Counted from the first letter of the stretch, positions 33,944 through 46,339 are shown. The stretch: 64,000 bases of DNA from Streptomyces sp. WM6378 (GCF_001279695.1 NZ_LGDD01000002.1:69711-133710); one strand, 5' to 3'. The notes: a model not told the origin generated them from the letters alone. A program made the numbers and translations.

Positions 33944-33979
33944 CGGCGGGCCGATGGGACACGTCCCATCGGCCCGCCG
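33944..33979 (+). terminator. Terminator between yebC and ruvC
   Basis: A perfect 17-bp inverted repeat (CGGCGGGCCGATGGGAC and complement) with a 2-nt centre, 23 nt after the yebC stop. Confidence 0.82.
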
Positions 33980-34039
33980 CCGTTGTCAGTGGCAGCGGAT
34001 AGCCTGGCAGCAAGTCAAAGATCACCGAGGGGAGGGGCC

Positions 34040-34570
34040 GTGCGCGTACTGGGGGTGGACCCCGGCCTGACGCGGTGTGGCGTCGGCGTGGTCGAGGGGG
34101 TCGCGGGCCGGTCCCTGACGATGCTGGGCGTCGGTGTCGTACGGACCCCCGCGGACGCCGAGTTGGGCCTCCGCCTCATCGCCATCGAGCGCGGCATCGA
34201 GGAGTGGCTCGATGCTCACCGGCCCGAAGTCGTCGCCGTGGAGCGGGTGTTCAGCCAGCACAACGTGCGCACCGTGATGGGCACCGCCCAGGCCAGCGCG
34301 GTCGCGATGCTGTGCGCGTCCCGGCGCGGCATCCCCGTCGCCCTGCACACCCCCAGCGAGGTCAAGGCCGCCGTCACCGGCAGCGGCCGGGCCGACAAGG
34401 CGCAGGTCGGCGCCATGGTGACGCGGCTGCTCCGGCTCGACGCCCCGCCCAAACCGGCCGACGCGGCCGACGCGCTCGCCCTCGCCATCTGCCACATCTG
34501 GCGCGCCCCCGCGCTCAACCGGCTCCAACAGGCCCACGCCCAGCACTCCGTACGGAAGGTCACCCGATGA
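34040..34570 (+). CDS. ruvC: Holliday junction resolvase RuvC
   Basis: A 176-residue endonuclease that cuts Holliday junctions. The four acidic residues of the active site are present: D in [10 protein letters not shown] (about 7), E in VAVERVF (about 68), and two D in PADAADALA (about 141 and 144). GTG start with a GAGGGGAGGGG ribosome site. ATGA overlap with ruvA, so the three ruv genes form one transcription unit. Confidence 0.97.
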   Translation: MRVLGVDPGLTRCGVGVVEGVAGRSLTMLGVGVVRTPADAELGLRLIAIERGIEEWLDAHRPEVVAVERVFSQHNVRTVMGTAQASAVAMLCASRRGIPVALHTPSEVKAAVTGSGRADKAQVGAMVTRLLRLDAPPKPADAADALALAICHIWRAPALNRLQQAHAQHSVRKVTR

Positions 34571-35172
34571 TCGCCTTCGTCAGCGGCCCGGTCGCCGCCC
34601 TCGCTCCCGACACCGCGGTGGTCGAGGTCGGCGGCATCGGCATGGCCCTCCAGTGCACGCCCAACACGCTGGCCGAACTGCGCATCGGCCAGCACGCCAA
34701 ACTCGCCACGTCACTGGTCGTACGGGAGGACTCGCTCACCCTGTACGGCTTCGCGGACGACGACGAGAAGCAGGTCTTCGAGCTGCTCCAGACCGCCAAC
34801 GGGGTGGGCCCCCGGCTCGCCCAGGCGGTCCTTTCCGTGCACACCCCGGACGCGCTGCGCCGCGCGTTCGCCACCGGTGACGAGAAGGCGCTCACCGCGG
34901 TGCCCGGCATCGGCAAGAAGGGCGCCCAGAAGCTCCTCATCGAGCTGAAGGACCGGCTCGGCGCGCCCGTCGGCAACGCCCCGGCGGTCGGAGCGCCGGT
35001 CACCTCGGGCTGGCGCGACCAGCTGCACGCGGCCCTCATCGGCCTCGGCTACGCGACCCGGGAGGCCGACGAGGCGGTCACGGCCGTGGCCCCGCAGGCC
35101 GAGGCCTCCGACAGGCCGAACATCGGCGCGCTCCTGAAGGCCGCGCTCCAGACCTTGAACCGCGCCCGCTGA
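34567..35172 (+). CDS. ruvA: Holliday junction branch-migration subunit RuvA
   Basis: A 201-residue tetrameric junction-binding protein. OB domain (1-65), two helix-hairpin-helix motifs ([15 protein letters not shown] and [22 protein letters not shown]), a flexible linker, and C-terminal domain III (about 150-201) that contacts RuvB. It overlaps ruvC by four bases. Confidence 0.97.
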   Translation: MIAFVSGPVAALAPDTAVVEVGGIGMALQCTPNTLAELRIGQHAKLATSLVVREDSLTLYGFADDDEKQVFELLQTANGVGPRLAQAVLSVHTPDALRRAFATGDEKALTAVPGIGKKGAQKLLIELKDRLGAPVGNAPAVGAPVTSGWRDQLHAALIGLGYATREADEAVTAVAPQAEASDRPNIGALLKAALQTLNRAR

Positions 35173-35218
35173 GCCCGACCCGCACCACCCATCGCGACCA
35201 CGATCCGAGGCACACGTC

Positions 35219-36310
35219 ATGAACTGGGAAGACAGCTCCGACACGGCGGATCTGTCCGCGACGGCCGGGGACCGCCTCGTCGGGGCCGACGCCGACGGTG
35301 AGGACACCGCCGTCGAGGCCGCCCTGCGTCCCAAGGACCTGGACGAGTTCGTCGGCCAGGAGAAGGTCCGCGAGCAGCTCGACCTGGTCCTGCGCGCGGC
35401 CCGCGCCCGCGGCGCCACCGCCGACCACGTGCTCCTGTCCGGCGCCCCCGGCCTCGGCAAGACCACCCTCTCGATGATCATCGCGGCCGAGATGGGCGCC
35501 CCGATCCGCATCACCAGCGGCCCCGCCATCCAGCACGCGGGCGACCTCGCCGCGATCCTCTCCTCCCTCCAGGAGGGCGAGGTCCTCTTCCTCGACGAGA
35601 TCCACCGGATGTCGCGGCCGGCCGAGGAAATGCTCTACATGGCGATGGAGGACTTCCGGGTCGACGTCATCGTCGGCAAGGGCCCCGGCGCCACCGCCAT
35701 CCCGCTGGAGCTGCCGCCCTTCACCCTGGTCGGCGCCACCACCAGGGCCGGCCTGCTGCCGCCCCCGCTGCGAGACCGGTTCGGCTTCACCGGGCACATG
35801 GAGTTCTACGAGCCCTCCGAGCTGGAGCGGGTCATCCACCGCTCGGCCCGGCTGCTCGACGTGGAGATCGACACCGCGGGCGCCGCGGAGATCGCGGGCC
35901 GCTCCCGCGGCACCCCGCGCATCGCCAACCGGCTGCTGCGCCGGGTGCGCGACTACGCCCAGGTCAAGGCGGACGGCGTCATCACCCCTGAGATCGCCTC
36001 GGTGGCGCTGGGGGTGTACGAGGTTGACGCCCGAGGTCTGGACCGCCTGGACCGGGCCGTCCTCCAGGCCCTCCTGAAGCTGTTCGGCGGGGGCCCGGTG
36101 GGCCTGTCCACGCTGGCGGTCGCGGTGGGCGAGGAGCGCGAAACGGTGGAGGAGGTGGCCGAGCCGTTCCTGGTCCGCGAGGGTCTGCTCGCCCGTACTC
36201 CGCGGGGCCGGGTGGCCACACCCGCCGCCTGGGCCCACCTCGGTCTCGTACCACCGCAGCAGGGCGGTGGCGCGGCAGGAAGCGGACAACAGGGTCTCTT
36301 CGGGGCGTGA
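35219..36310 (+). CDS. ruvB: Holliday junction helicase RuvB
   Basis: A 363-residue AAA+ motor that drives branch migration with RuvA. Walker [11 protein letters not shown] at 75-84, Walker B FLDEIH at 124-129, sensor 1 [19 protein letters not shown], winged-helix C-terminus with [18 protein letters not shown]. The acidic N-terminal extension (about 1-25) is typical of actinobacteria. It follows ruvA by 46 bp. Confidence 0.97.
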   Translation: MNWEDSSDTADLSATAGDRLVGADADGEDTAVEAALRPKDLDEFVGQEKVREQLDLVLRAARARGATADHVLLSGAPGLGKTTLSMIIAAEMGAPIRITSGPAIQHAGDLAAILSSLQEGEVLFLDEIHRMSRPAEEMLYMAMEDFRVDVIVGKGPGATAIPLELPPFTLVGATTRAGLLPPPLRDRFGFTGHMEFYEPSELERVIHRSARLLDVEIDTAGAAEIAGRSRGTPRIANRLLRRVRDYAQVKADGVITPEIASVALGVYEVDARGLDRLDRAVLQALLKLFGGGPVGLSTLAVAVGEERETVEEVAEPFLVREGLLARTPRGRVATPAAWAHLGLVPPQQGGGAAGSGQQGLFGA

Positions 36311-36357
36311 CGGCGCGGAGGGTCGCACCCCGAGGAACCCCGGTGGGATGCTGGGCG

Positions 36358-36387
36358 TTGTTCCATCTGTGCGGACTCGCTTAGACT
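36358..36387 (+). promoter_or_regulatory. Promoter of yajC-secD-secF-apt
   Basis: TTGTTC (36358-36363), 18-bp spacer, TAGACT (36382-36387); a good sigma-HrdB match. Start near 36394, giving an 80-nt leader to yajC. Confidence 0.6.
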
Positions 36388-36474
36388 CCGCCGATGCCGC
36401 CCTTCCCGGCCGGCGTACCCACCCCCAGATCAGGCCGCGCCTCAGGCGTGGTCATGCGAAGGAAGTTCCGTCCC

Positions 36475-36948
36475 GTGAGCCCTATCACTCTCCTCCCCTT
36501 CATTGTGCTTATCGGGGCCATGTTCCTGATGACCCGGTCCGCCAAGAAGAAGCAGCAGGCGGCTGCCGCCATGCGCGATGAGATGCAGCCCGGCACCGGT
36601 GTCCGCACGATCGGGGGCATGTACGCCACCGTCAAGGAGATCGGCGACGAGACGGTCCTCCTGGAGGTGGCTCCCGGCGTCCACGCCGTCTACGCCAAGA
36701 ACGCCATCGGCGCGGTCCTGGACGACGCGGAGTACAACCGCATCGTGCACGGCGACACCGAGGAGGAGCTCCCGGCGGTGCCGGACGACGCCTCTTCGCT
36801 GACCGAGGCCGCCGAGGCCGCCGAGGCCGACGCCGAGGACAGCAAGGACGCCAAGATCGACCTGGGCAAGAAGGACGAGGCGGAGGACGCCGCCGAGCTC
36901 AAGGACGGCAAGGACGGCAAGGCCGACGGCGGGGCCGACGCGAAGTAG
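36475..36948 (+). CDS. yajC: Preprotein translocase subunit YajC
   Basis: A 157-residue protein: one N-terminal membrane helix (about 3-22), then the basic AKKKQQAAAAMRDEMQPGTGVRTIGGMYATV block and a small beta domain. An unusually long, highly charged Asp/Glu/Lys-rich tail follows (about 90-157). The GTG at 36475 is preferred over an in-frame ATG at 36454, because GAAGGAAG sits 8-9 nt before it. It accompanies SecD and SecF in the SecDF-YajC accessory complex. Confidence 0.93.
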   Translation: MSPITLLPFIVLIGAMFLMTRSAKKKQQAAAAMRDEMQPGTGVRTIGGMYATVKEIGDETVLLEVAPGVHAVYAKNAIGAVLDDAEYNRIVHGDTEEELPAVPDDASSLTEAAEAAEADAEDSKDAKIDLGKKDEAEDAAELKDGKDGKADGGADAK

Positions 36949-37092
36949 TCACGCACCGGGACCGCACGGCGCCCGACCGGCGCGGGCGGTCCCCGGAGCG
37001 CGCCGACTTCCGCGGGGGACGTCCCCACAACACTTCGTGGCCGCCCACGCGCATACCCGGCGCAGGGTGGTTGGACAGGGAGAAACGACAAG

Positions 37093-38838
37093 GTGGCAGC
37101 ACCGAACAAGGGCCGAAGGCCGGCGGCGGGGGGACAGAGCAAGCCGGGCCGCGCCCTGGCCCTGATCCTCATCGCCATGGTCGCGCTCGTCGGTGGGATG
37201 TTCATTTCCCACCACACCACTCCGAGGCTGGGCATCGACCTCGCGGGCGGTACGAGCATCACGCTCAAGGCCAAGGCCGAGCCCGGCCAGGAATCGGCGA
37301 TCAACAAGAACAACATGAACACAGCGGTTTCGATCATGAACCGTCGTGTGAATGGTCTTGGTGTGACCGAGGCCGAGGTCCAGACCCAGGGCAGCGACAA
37401 CATCATTGTCAACATCCCCAAGGGCACGAACTCGGAGCAGGCCCGTCAGCAGGTCGGCCAGACCGCCAAGCTGTACTTCCGGCCGGTCCTGACCGCCCAG
37501 CCGACGGCCGTGGCGCCCAACCCGAGCGCTTCCCCGAGCGCCTCGACCAGCGGCAAGCCGGCCCCCTCGGGCACCCCGAGCGCCTCCGGCAAGGGCACGC
37601 CGTCCGGTTCCGCGAGCGCCTCCAGCTCGGCCAAGGGCCGCGCTCTCTCCGACGCGCTGAAGGCCTCGCCCACGCCCGGCGCGAGCAAGCCGAGCAGCCC
37701 CGCGCCGAACCCGTCGGCCCCCACGGGTGACGCGGCCGCCGCACAGCTCCAGGCCAAGTTCGCGGCGCTCGACTGCTCCACCAAGGAAGCCCGCTCCAAG
37801 GCCGGCGAGGGCGCCAAGTCCTCCGAGCCGACCGTGGCGTGCGACAAGGACGGCGCGGAGAAGTTCATCCTCGGCCCGGCCGAGGTCGACGGCACGGACG
37901 TCTCCAAGGCGCAGGCCGTGATCAACCAGCAGAACGGTCAGTGGATCGTTCAGATGGACTTCACCGGCGGCGGCTCGAAGAAGTTCGCGGCCATCACCGG
38001 CAAGCTGTCCCAGCAGCAGTACCCGAACAACCGCTTCGCGATCGCGCTGGACAACCAGGTCGTCTCGGCCCCCACCGTGAGCTCCACGCTCAGCGGCTCC
38101 GCCGAGATCTCCGGCAACTTCAACCAGTCGACCGCCCAGGACCTGGCGAACGTGCTGTCCTACGGCGCGCTGCCGCTCTCCTTCCAGGAGCAGAGCGTCA
38201 CCACCGTGACCGCGGCCCTCGGCGCCGACCAGCTGCACGCCGGCCTGATCGCGGGTGCCATCGGCCTCGCGCTGGTCATCATCTACCTGGTGGCCTACTA
38301 CCGCGGCCTCGCGCTGATCGCCATCCTCAGCCTCGTCGTATCGGCGATCCTGACGTACGCGATCATGACGCTGCTCGGCCCGGGCATCGGCTTCGCGCTG
38401 AACCTGCCCGCGGTCTGCGGCGCCATCGTCGCCATCGGCATCACCGCGGACTCGTTCATCGTCTACTTCGAACGCATCCGTGACGAGATCCGTGAGGGCC
38501 GCACCCTGCGTCCCGCCGTCGAGCGCGCCTGGCCGCGCGCGCGGCGCACCATCCTGGTCTCCGACTTCGTGTCGTTCCTCGCCGCCGCGGTGCTGTTCAT
38601 CGTGACCGTCGGCAAGGTCCAGGGCTTCGCGTTCACGCTGGGTCTGACCACCCTGCTCGACGTGGTCGTGGTGTTCCTGTTCACCAAGCCGGTGATGACG
38701 CTCCTGGCCCGCAAGAAGTTCTTCGCGAGCGGCCACCCGTGGTCCGGTCTGGACCCGAAGCGGCTCGGCGCCAAGCCGCCGCTGCGCCGCACCCGCCGCA
38801 CCACCTCCGCCCCCGTCGACAACCCGAAGGAGGCGTGA
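37093..38838 (+). CDS. secD: Protein export membrane protein SecD with Pro/Ser/Ala insert
   Basis: A 581-residue RND-type subunit that uses the proton gradient to help pull proteins across the membrane. First TM about 21-38. The periplasmic-equivalent P1 domain is interrupted at about 137-213 by a Pro/Ser/Ala/Gly/Thr-rich insert, followed by a segment with two cysteines (LDCSTKE, VACDKDG). TMs 2-6 are within about 385-560 and include GIGFALNLPAVCGAIVAIGITADSFIVYFERIRDE in two stretches. A basic Arg/Pro-rich C-terminus closes it. GTG start. secF follows after one base. Confidence 0.96.
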   Translation: MAAPNKGRRPAAGGQSKPGRALALILIAMVALVGGMFISHHTTPRLGIDLAGGTSITLKAKAEPGQESAINKNNMNTAVSIMNRRVNGLGVTEAEVQTQGSDNIIVNIPKGTNSEQARQQVGQTAKLYFRPVLTAQPTAVAPNPSASPSASTSGKPAPSGTPSASGKGTPSGSASASSSAKGRALSDALKASPTPGASKPSSPAPNPSAPTGDAAAAQLQAKFAALDCSTKEARSKAGEGAKSSEPTVACDKDGAEKFILGPAEVDGTDVSKAQAVINQQNGQWIVQMDFTGGGSKKFAAITGKLSQQQYPNNRFAIALDNQVVSAPTVSSTLSGSAEISGNFNQSTAQDLANVLSYGALPLSFQEQSVTTVTAALGADQLHAGLIAGAIGLALVIIYLVAYYRGLALIAILSLVVSAILTYAIMTLLGPGIGFALNLPAVCGAIVAIGITADSFIVYFERIRDEIREGRTLRPAVERAWPRARRTILVSDFVSFLAAAVLFIVTVGKVQGFAFTLGLTTLLDVVVVFLFTKPVMTLLARKKFFASGHPWSGLDPKRLGAKPPLRRTRRTTSAPVDNPKEA

Positions 38839-38839
38839 G

Positions 38840-39937
38840 ATGTCGAAGCTCGGCACTCTCGGCGCCAGGCTGTACCGCGGTGAGGTCGGTTACGACTTCG
38901 TCGGCAAGCGGAAGATCTGGTACGGCATCTCGATCCTGATCACCATCACGGCCATCGTCGGCCTGGCGGTACGGGGTCTGACGATGGGCATCGAATTCGA
39001 GGGCGGCGCGGTCTTCACCACCCCGAAGACCTCCATCTCGGCCCCGCAGGCCGAGAAGGACGCCGAGGCCGCGTCCGGCCACGACGCGATCGCCCAGAAG
39101 CTCGGCGACGGCACGATCCGCATCACCATCGGCGGGGTCGACACGGCCAAGTCCGACCAGATCAAGACCCAGCTCGCCAAGGACCTCAAGGTCGAGGCGA
39201 ACAACATCAACGCCGACCTGGTCGGCCCCAGTTGGGGCCAGACGATCGCCAACAAGGCCTGGACGGGCCTGATCATCTTCATGATCCTCGTGGTGATCTA
39301 CCTGGCCATCGCCTTCGAGTGGCGGATGGCGGTCGCGGCCCTCGTCGCCCTGATCCACGACCTCACGATCACGGTCGGGATCTACGCGCTGGTCGGCTTC
39401 GAGGTCACCCCCGGCACCGTGATCGGTCTGCTCACGATCCTCGGTTACTCCCTCTACGACACCGTCGTCGTCTTCGACGGACTCAAGGAGGGACAGAAGG
39501 GGATCACCAAGCAGACCCGGGTCACCTACAGCGAGATGGCGAACAAGAGCCTCAACGGCACCCTGGTCCGCTCCATCAACACCACGGTCGTGGCGCTGCT
39601 CCCGGTGGCGGGCCTGCTGTTCATCGGTGGCGGCGTCCTCGGCGCCGGCATGCTGAACGACATCTCGCTGTCCCTGTTCGTCGGCCTCGCGGCCGGTGCG
39701 TACTCCTCGATCTTCATCGCCACTCCGCTGGTCGCCGACCTGAAGGAGACCATGCCGGAGATGAAGGCCCTCAAGAAGCGGGTGCTCGCCAAGCGCGCTG
39801 CGGCCGCCGCCAAGGGCGAGAGCGCGGAGCCCGAGGACGTGGCGCCGTTCGACGACGAGGACGACGACGCCGAGACGGCCGGTGCGGTCGTCGGCCAGCG
39901 CCGCCAGCCCACCCGCAACAACCGGAAGCGCCGATGA
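38840..39937 (+). CDS. secF: Protein export membrane protein SecF
   Basis: A 365-residue partner of SecD. First TM about 32-50 after a cytoplasmic N-terminus (KRKIWYGIS), the P-domain with GIEFEGGAVF, then five TMs (about 140-300) containing GYSLYDTVVVFDGLKE and RSINTTVVALLPVAGLLF. An acidic then basic C-terminal tail (PFDDEDDDAE, RNNRKRR) lies in the cytoplasm. It overlaps apt by four bases. Confidence 0.96.
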   Translation: MSKLGTLGARLYRGEVGYDFVGKRKIWYGISILITITAIVGLAVRGLTMGIEFEGGAVFTTPKTSISAPQAEKDAEAASGHDAIAQKLGDGTIRITIGGVDTAKSDQIKTQLAKDLKVEANNINADLVGPSWGQTIANKAWTGLIIFMILVVIYLAIAFEWRMAVAALVALIHDLTITVGIYALVGFEVTPGTVIGLLTILGYSLYDTVVVFDGLKEGQKGITKQTRVTYSEMANKSLNGTLVRSINTTVVALLPVAGLLFIGGGVLGAGMLNDISLSLFVGLAAGAYSSIFIATPLVADLKETMPEMKALKKRVLAKRAAAAAKGESAEPEDVAPFDDEDDDAETAGAVVGQRRQPTRNNRKRR

Positions 39938-40485
39938 CCAGCGTGTCCACCGAGACCGTGGGGCTGCTGCTCAGCCGCATCCGTGACGTGCCGGACTATC
40001 CGAAGCCGGGCGTGATGTTCAAGGACATCACCCCGCTGCTCGCGGACCCGGAGGCGTTCACGGCCCTCACCGACGCGCTCGCCGCGCTGTGCGTCCAGCA
40101 CGGCGCGACGAAGATCGTCGGCCTGGAGGCGCGCGGCTTCATCCTGGCGGCCCCCGTCTCGGTCCGTGCCGGGATCGGCTTCATCCCCGTACGCAAGGCG
40201 GGCAAGCTCCCCGGAGCGACGCTCAGGCAGGCGTACGAGCTGGAGTACGGCACCGCGGAGATCGAGGTGCACGCCGAGGACCTCAGCGCGGGCGACCGGG
40301 TCATGGTCATCGACGACGTGCTCGCCACCGGCGGCACGGCCGAGGCCTCGCTGGAGCTGATCCGCCGGGCCGGAGCCGAGGTCGCGGGTGTCGCGGTCCT
40401 GATGGAGCTCAGCTTCCTCAGCGGCCGCGAGCGCCTGGAGAGCGCCCTGCGCGGCGCCCCGCTGGATGCCCTGATCACGGTCTGA
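39934..40485 (+). CDS. apt: Adenine phosphoribosyltransferase
   Basis: A 183-residue purine-salvage enzyme: adenine + PRPP to AMP. The PRPP loop is VMVIDDVLATGGTAE (about 119-133), and the N-terminal hood DYPKPGVMFKDITPLL is typical. The frame is open far upstream through secF; the start is set at the ATGA overlap with secF. Position before relA is conserved in actinobacteria and ties nucleotide salvage to (p)ppGpp control. Confidence 0.95.
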   Translation: MTSVSTETVGLLLSRIRDVPDYPKPGVMFKDITPLLADPEAFTALTDALAALCVQHGATKIVGLEARGFILAAPVSVRAGIGFIPVRKAGKLPGATLRQAYELEYGTAEIEVHAEDLSAGDRVMVIDDVLATGGTAEASLELIRRAGAEVAGVAVLMELSFLSGRERLESALRGAPLDALITV

Positions 40486-40496
40486 GCAGGCCGCAG

Positions 40497-40545
40497 AACA
40501 CCGCCGAGGCGGGCCCGGAGGAATCCGGTGCCCGCCTCCGGTGTT
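40497..40545 (+). terminator. Terminator after apt
   Basis: Compound hairpin: AACACCG/CGGTGTT and GAGGCGGGC/GCCCGCCTC with a CC bulge, followed by TTCTCC. It lies between apt and the relA promoter region. Confidence 0.7.
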
Positions 40546-40680
40546 TCTCCAGGCAGAGGCGTCACACCGGCCGAGGGCGAGCGGAGGCTCTTGGCTCGAT
40601 ACCATGGGTACTTCCGGGCCTGACCGGGGGACCCGGACCCTCCCCCAGACTCCGTCCGGGGGGACCCCAGAGGAGCGCTT

Positions 40681-43185
<2,505 letters not shown>

Positions 43186-43192
43186 GACACGA

Positions 43193-43228
43193 CGAAGCCC
43201 CCGGAACCGCAGGGTTCCGGGGGCTTCG
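43193..43228. terminator. Bidirectional terminator, relA / DUF349
   Basis: A perfect 16-bp stem CGAAGCCCCCGGAACC with its complement, loop GCAG, between two convergent stops 61 bp apart. Confidence 0.85.
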
Positions 43229-43246
43229 CCATGGGGCGGCAGCGGA

Positions 43247-44476
43247 TCAGCCGCCGAACTCCTCAAGGCCCTTCAGGGCCTGGTCGAGCAGGGCCTGGCG
43301 GCCCTCCAGCTCGCGGCCCAGCTTGTCGGCCTTGGCGTCGTTGCCGGCCGCGCGGGCCGCGTCGATCTGCTTCTGCAGCTTGTCGACGGCGTCCTGCAGC
43401 TGGCCCGTGAGGCCCGCGGCACGCGCCCGCGCCTCCGGGTTCGTACGACGCCAGTCGGCCTCCTCGGCCTCCTGGATCGCCCGCTCCACGGCGTGCATCC
43501 GGCCCTCGACCTTGGGACGCGCGTCCCTGGGTACGTGGCCGATGGCCTCCCAGCGCTCGTTGACCGAGCGGAACGCGGCCCGGGCCGCCTTCAGGTCGGT
43601 CACCGGGAGGATCTTCTCGGCCTCGACGGCCAGCTCCTCCTTGAGCTTCAGGTTCTCGATCTGCTCGGCGTCACGCTCCGCGAACACCTCGCTGCGCGCC
43701 GCGAAGAAGACGTCCTGGGCGCCGCGGAAGCGGTTCCACAGCTCGTCCTCGGCCTCGCGCTGGGCGCGGCCCGCCGCCTTCCAGTCCGCCATCAGGTCGC
43801 GGTAGCGCGCCGCCGTCGTGGCCCAGTCCGTGGACCCGGACAGGGCCTCGGCCTCGACGACCAGCTTCTCCTTGACCTTGCGGGCGTCCTCGCGCTGCGC
43901 GTCGAGCGACGCGAAGTGCGCCTTGCGGCGCTTGGAGAACGCCGAGCGGGCGTGCGAGAAGCGGTGCCACAGCTCGTCGTCGGACTTGCGGTCCAGGCGC
44001 GGCAGACCCTTCCAGGTGTCCACCAGGGCCCGCAGCCGCTCGCCCGCCGAGCGCCACTGCTCGCTCTGCGCCAGCTCCTCGGCCTCCGTGACGAGCGCCT
44101 CCTTGGCGTGCTTGGCCTCGTCGGTCTGCTTGGCCTTCTGGACCTTGCGCTCCTCGCGGCGCGACTCGACGGTCTTGACGAGCTTGTCGAGGCGCCCCCG
44201 CAACGCATCGAGGTCACCGACCGCGTGATGCTCGTCCACCTGCGAGCGCAGATGGTCGATCGCGGTCTGCGCGTCCTTCGCCGACAGGTCGGTGGTCTTC
44301 ACCCGCCGTTCGAGGAGGCCGATCTCGACAACCAGGCCCTCGTACTTGCGCTCGAAGTAGGCCAGAGCCTCCTCTGGAGAGCCCGCCTGCCACGATCCGA
44401 CGACCACTTCGCCCTCGGCTGTACGCACATACACGGTGCCCGTCTCGTCGACGCGGCCCCACGGGTCGCTGCTCAC
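43247..44476 (-). CDS. DUF349-repeat protein
   Basis: A 409-residue all-helical protein with repeated DUF349 units (blocks W-K-x-A/G-R-x-x-R-x-x-D-D/E-L-W-x-R-F at about 190, 265 and 340 are easily seen: TWKGLPRLDRKSDDELWHRF, DWKAAGRAQREAEDELWNRF). Coiled-coil segments dominate the end (about 345-409). The function of the family is not settled. GTG start at 44476 with a perfect GGAGGAGG ribosome site; the frame is open upstream but lacks coding bias. It follows the cyclophilin gene on the same strand after 203 bp. Confidence 0.9.
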   Translation of the reverse strand: MSSDPWGRVDETGTVYVRTAEGEVVVGSWQAGSPEEALAYFERKYEGLVVEIGLLERRVKTTDLSAKDAQTAIDHLRSQVDEHHAVGDLDALRGRLDKLVKTVESRREERKVQKAKQTDEAKHAKEALVTEAEELAQSEQWRSAGERLRALVDTWKGLPRLDRKSDDELWHRFSHARSAFSKRRKAHFASLDAQREDARKVKEKLVVEAEALSGSTDWATTAARYRDLMADWKAAGRAQREAEDELWNRFRGAQDVFFAARSEVFAERDAEQIENLKLKEELAVEAEKILPVTDLKAARAAFRSVNERWEAIGHVPRDARPKVEGRMHAVERAIQEAEEADWRRTNPEARARAAGLTGQLQDAVDKLQKQIDAARAAGNDAKADKLGRELEGRQALLDQALKGLEEFGG

Positions 44477-44679
44477 AGCGCCTCCTCCACATGATGCCTG
44501 CGCGGGGGGTTCGTCCCCCGGGGCATCGTCCACAGTTTCCCGGCGGGTCTCGCCCGCCCTCCACAGCGCGTACGAGCCCGCGCTGCACAACGCCAATCTA
44601 GGCGACCGGCCGCCCGGCTGTCCGCACTCAGCGCGGCCGAATTCAGCGGTTCACGCTCGGTGCCGGGCGCCCGGGGGTG

Positions 44680-45462
44680 TCACCCTTTGGTGACGGCGGC
44701 CTTCTCGATGGTGACGGCCTTCTTGGGCGCCCCGTCGCCCGAACCGCCCTCGACGCCCTCCTTGGCGACATCCTCGACGGCCTTGAGGCCAGCCGCGTCC
44801 ATGGTGCCGAACGGCGTGTAGGTGGGCGGCAGTTTGCTGTCCTTGTACACCAGGAAGAACTGGCTGCCGCCGGTGTGCGGCTGGCCGGTATTGGCCATCG
44901 CGACCGTGCCCGCCGGGTAGGTCACCGTGCCGTCCGCGCCCGCCTTGCCGAGGCCGGTCAGGTTCTCGTCCGGGATCGTGTAGCCGGGTCCGCCCTGACC
45001 GGTGCCCTGCGGGTCGCCGCACTGGAGCACGAAGATCCCCTGCGTGGTCAGCCGGTGGCACTTGGTGTTGTTGAAGAAACCCTTGTCGGCGAGGTACTTG
45101 AACGAGTTCGCCGTGTGCGGGGTCTTCGCCGCGTCCATCACGAACTCGATCTCGCCCGCGTTGGTCTTCAGCGACATGCCGTACTTGGCCTTGGCGTCGA
45201 CAGCCATCTTCGGCTCCGCCGACGCGCTGGGCTGCGCGGACGGGCTGCCCGACGGGGAGGCGGTGTCCGGCTTCGTGTCGCTGTCGCCGGAGAAGGCGCC
45301 CGTCGCGTAGGCCGCGCCGCCCGCCGCCACGACCACCGCGAGGGCGGCCGCGATGACGGTGTTGCGGCGCCTGGCCTTGCGCCGCGCTTCCTCCCGGCGC
45401 TGCTGCTGCCGCTCGAACTTCTCGCGCGCGAGCTGGCGCCGACGCTGTTCGCTGCTGACCAC
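44680..45462 (-). CDS. Membrane-anchored cyclophilin-type peptidyl-prolyl isomerase
   Basis: A 260-residue protein. A strongly basic cytoplasmic N-terminus (RRRQLAREKFERQQQRREEARRKARRRN), a membrane segment (about 35-54), a Ser/Pro/Ala linker, then a cyclophilin domain (about 95-250) with HTANSFKYLADKGFFNNTKCHR, GTVAMANTG and GSQFFLVYKDS. The catalytic Arg of many cyclophilins is in the KCHRL region, replaced or shifted, so activity is likely but not certain. It acts outside the membrane. Two Cys in the domain could pair. AAGGAGA ribosome site before the GTG. Confidence 0.88.
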   Translation of the reverse strand: MVSSEQRRRQLAREKFERQQQRREEARRKARRRNTVIAAALAVVVAAGGAAYATGAFSGDSDTKPDTASPSGSPSAQPSASAEPKMAVDAKAKYGMSLKTNAGEIEFVMDAAKTPHTANSFKYLADKGFFNNTKCHRLTTQGIFVLQCGDPQGTGQGGPGYTIPDENLTGLGKAGADGTVTYPAGTVAMANTGQPHTGGSQFFLVYKDSKLPPTYTPFGTMDAAGLKAVEDVAKEGVEGGSGDGAPKKAVTIEKAAVTKG

Positions 45463-45563
45463 CGGTCGTCTCCTTGTGCGGTCTCGTGGGGTACGGGTAC
45501 GTGCGTACGAGCTGACTGTGCCCCGTACCGTATATGGGTTCGCTGTGACCGGAGCAGCGCCGG

Positions 45564-45569
45564 TAGGCT
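45564..45569 (+). promoter_or_regulatory. Candidate -10 for the MBL-hisS operon
   Basis: TAGGCT, 46 nt before the GTG at 45615, in the 152-bp gap divergent from the cyclophilin gene. Confidence 0.4.
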
Positions 45570-45614
45570 CTGAGCAGCCGTAATCACCCGCCGCGCAAGA
45601 AATCGAGGACGATC

Positions 45615-46325
45615 GTGCTGATTGCCGGGTTCCCCGCCGGGGCCTGGGGGACCAACTGCTACCTGGTCGCCCCCGCCGCAGGCGAGGAATGCGTGATCAT
45701 CGACCCCGGCCACCAGGCCGCCCAGGGCGTCGAGGAAACGCTGAAGAAGCATCGGCTCAAGCCCGTCGCCGTCGTCCTCACCCACGGCCACATCGACCAC
45801 TGCGCCTCGGTCGTCCCGGTCTGCGGAGCCCACGACGTACCCGCCTGGATCCACCCCGACGACCGCTACATGATGAGCGACCCCGAGAAGGCGCTCGGCC
45901 GCGCCTTCGGCGCGCAGCTCATGGGCGAGCTCACGGTGGGGGAGCCGGACGACGTCAAGGAGCTCACCGACGGCGCCAAGCTGGCGCTCGCGGGCATGGA
46001 GCTCACCGTGTCGCACGCGCCCGGCCATACCAAGGGGTCGGTGACGTTCGGGCTGCCCGAGGCGGAGGACATCCCTCCGATCCTGTTCTCGGGCGACCTG
46101 CTCTTCGCCGGCTCCGTCGGACGCACCGACCTGCCCGGCGGCAGCCACGCCGAGCTCCTCGAGTCGCTGGGCCGCGTGTGCCTGCCTCTCGACGACTCGA
46201 CCGTGGTGCTGTCCGGCCACGGCTCCCAGACGACCATCGGCCAGGAGCGCGCCACCAACCCGTACCTGCGGCAGGTGGCCGCCGGCCAGGGAGAGGGCAT
46301 CGCCTCTCCCCGACGAGGAATGTGA
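45615..46325 (+). CDS. Metallo-beta-lactamase-fold hydrolase (glyoxalase II-like)
   Basis: A 236-residue MBL-fold enzyme. Metal motif THGHIDH at 56-62, further ligands in HAPGHTKG and [16 protein letters not shown], and the closing His in [13 protein letters not shown]. This resembles hydroxyacylglutathione hydrolase/YcbL-type thioesterases; since Streptomyces use mycothiol, not glutathione, the natural thioester is unknown. GTG start with CGAGGA ribosome site. 14 bp before hisS. Confidence 0.9.
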   Translation: MLIAGFPAGAWGTNCYLVAPAAGEECVIIDPGHQAAQGVEETLKKHRLKPVAVVLTHGHIDHCASVVPVCGAHDVPAWIHPDDRYMMSDPEKALGRAFGAQLMGELTVGEPDDVKELTDGAKLALAGMELTVSHAPGHTKGSVTFGLPEAEDIPPILFSGDLLFAGSVGRTDLPGGSHAELLESLGRVCLPLDDSTVVLSGHGSQTTIGQERATNPYLRQVAAGQGEGIASPRRGM

Positions 46326-46339
46326 CGAGAAGTCTTCCC

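Noticed and set aside
33921..34039. LexA/SOS box before ruvCAB
   Set aside because: No GAAC-N4-GTTC palindrome is present in the gap or near yebC.
45463..45614. Palindromic operator in the gap between the cyclophilin and MBL genes
   Set aside because: GTACG-type motifs repeat there but do not form a clean symmetrical site; the sequence is too biased to judge.
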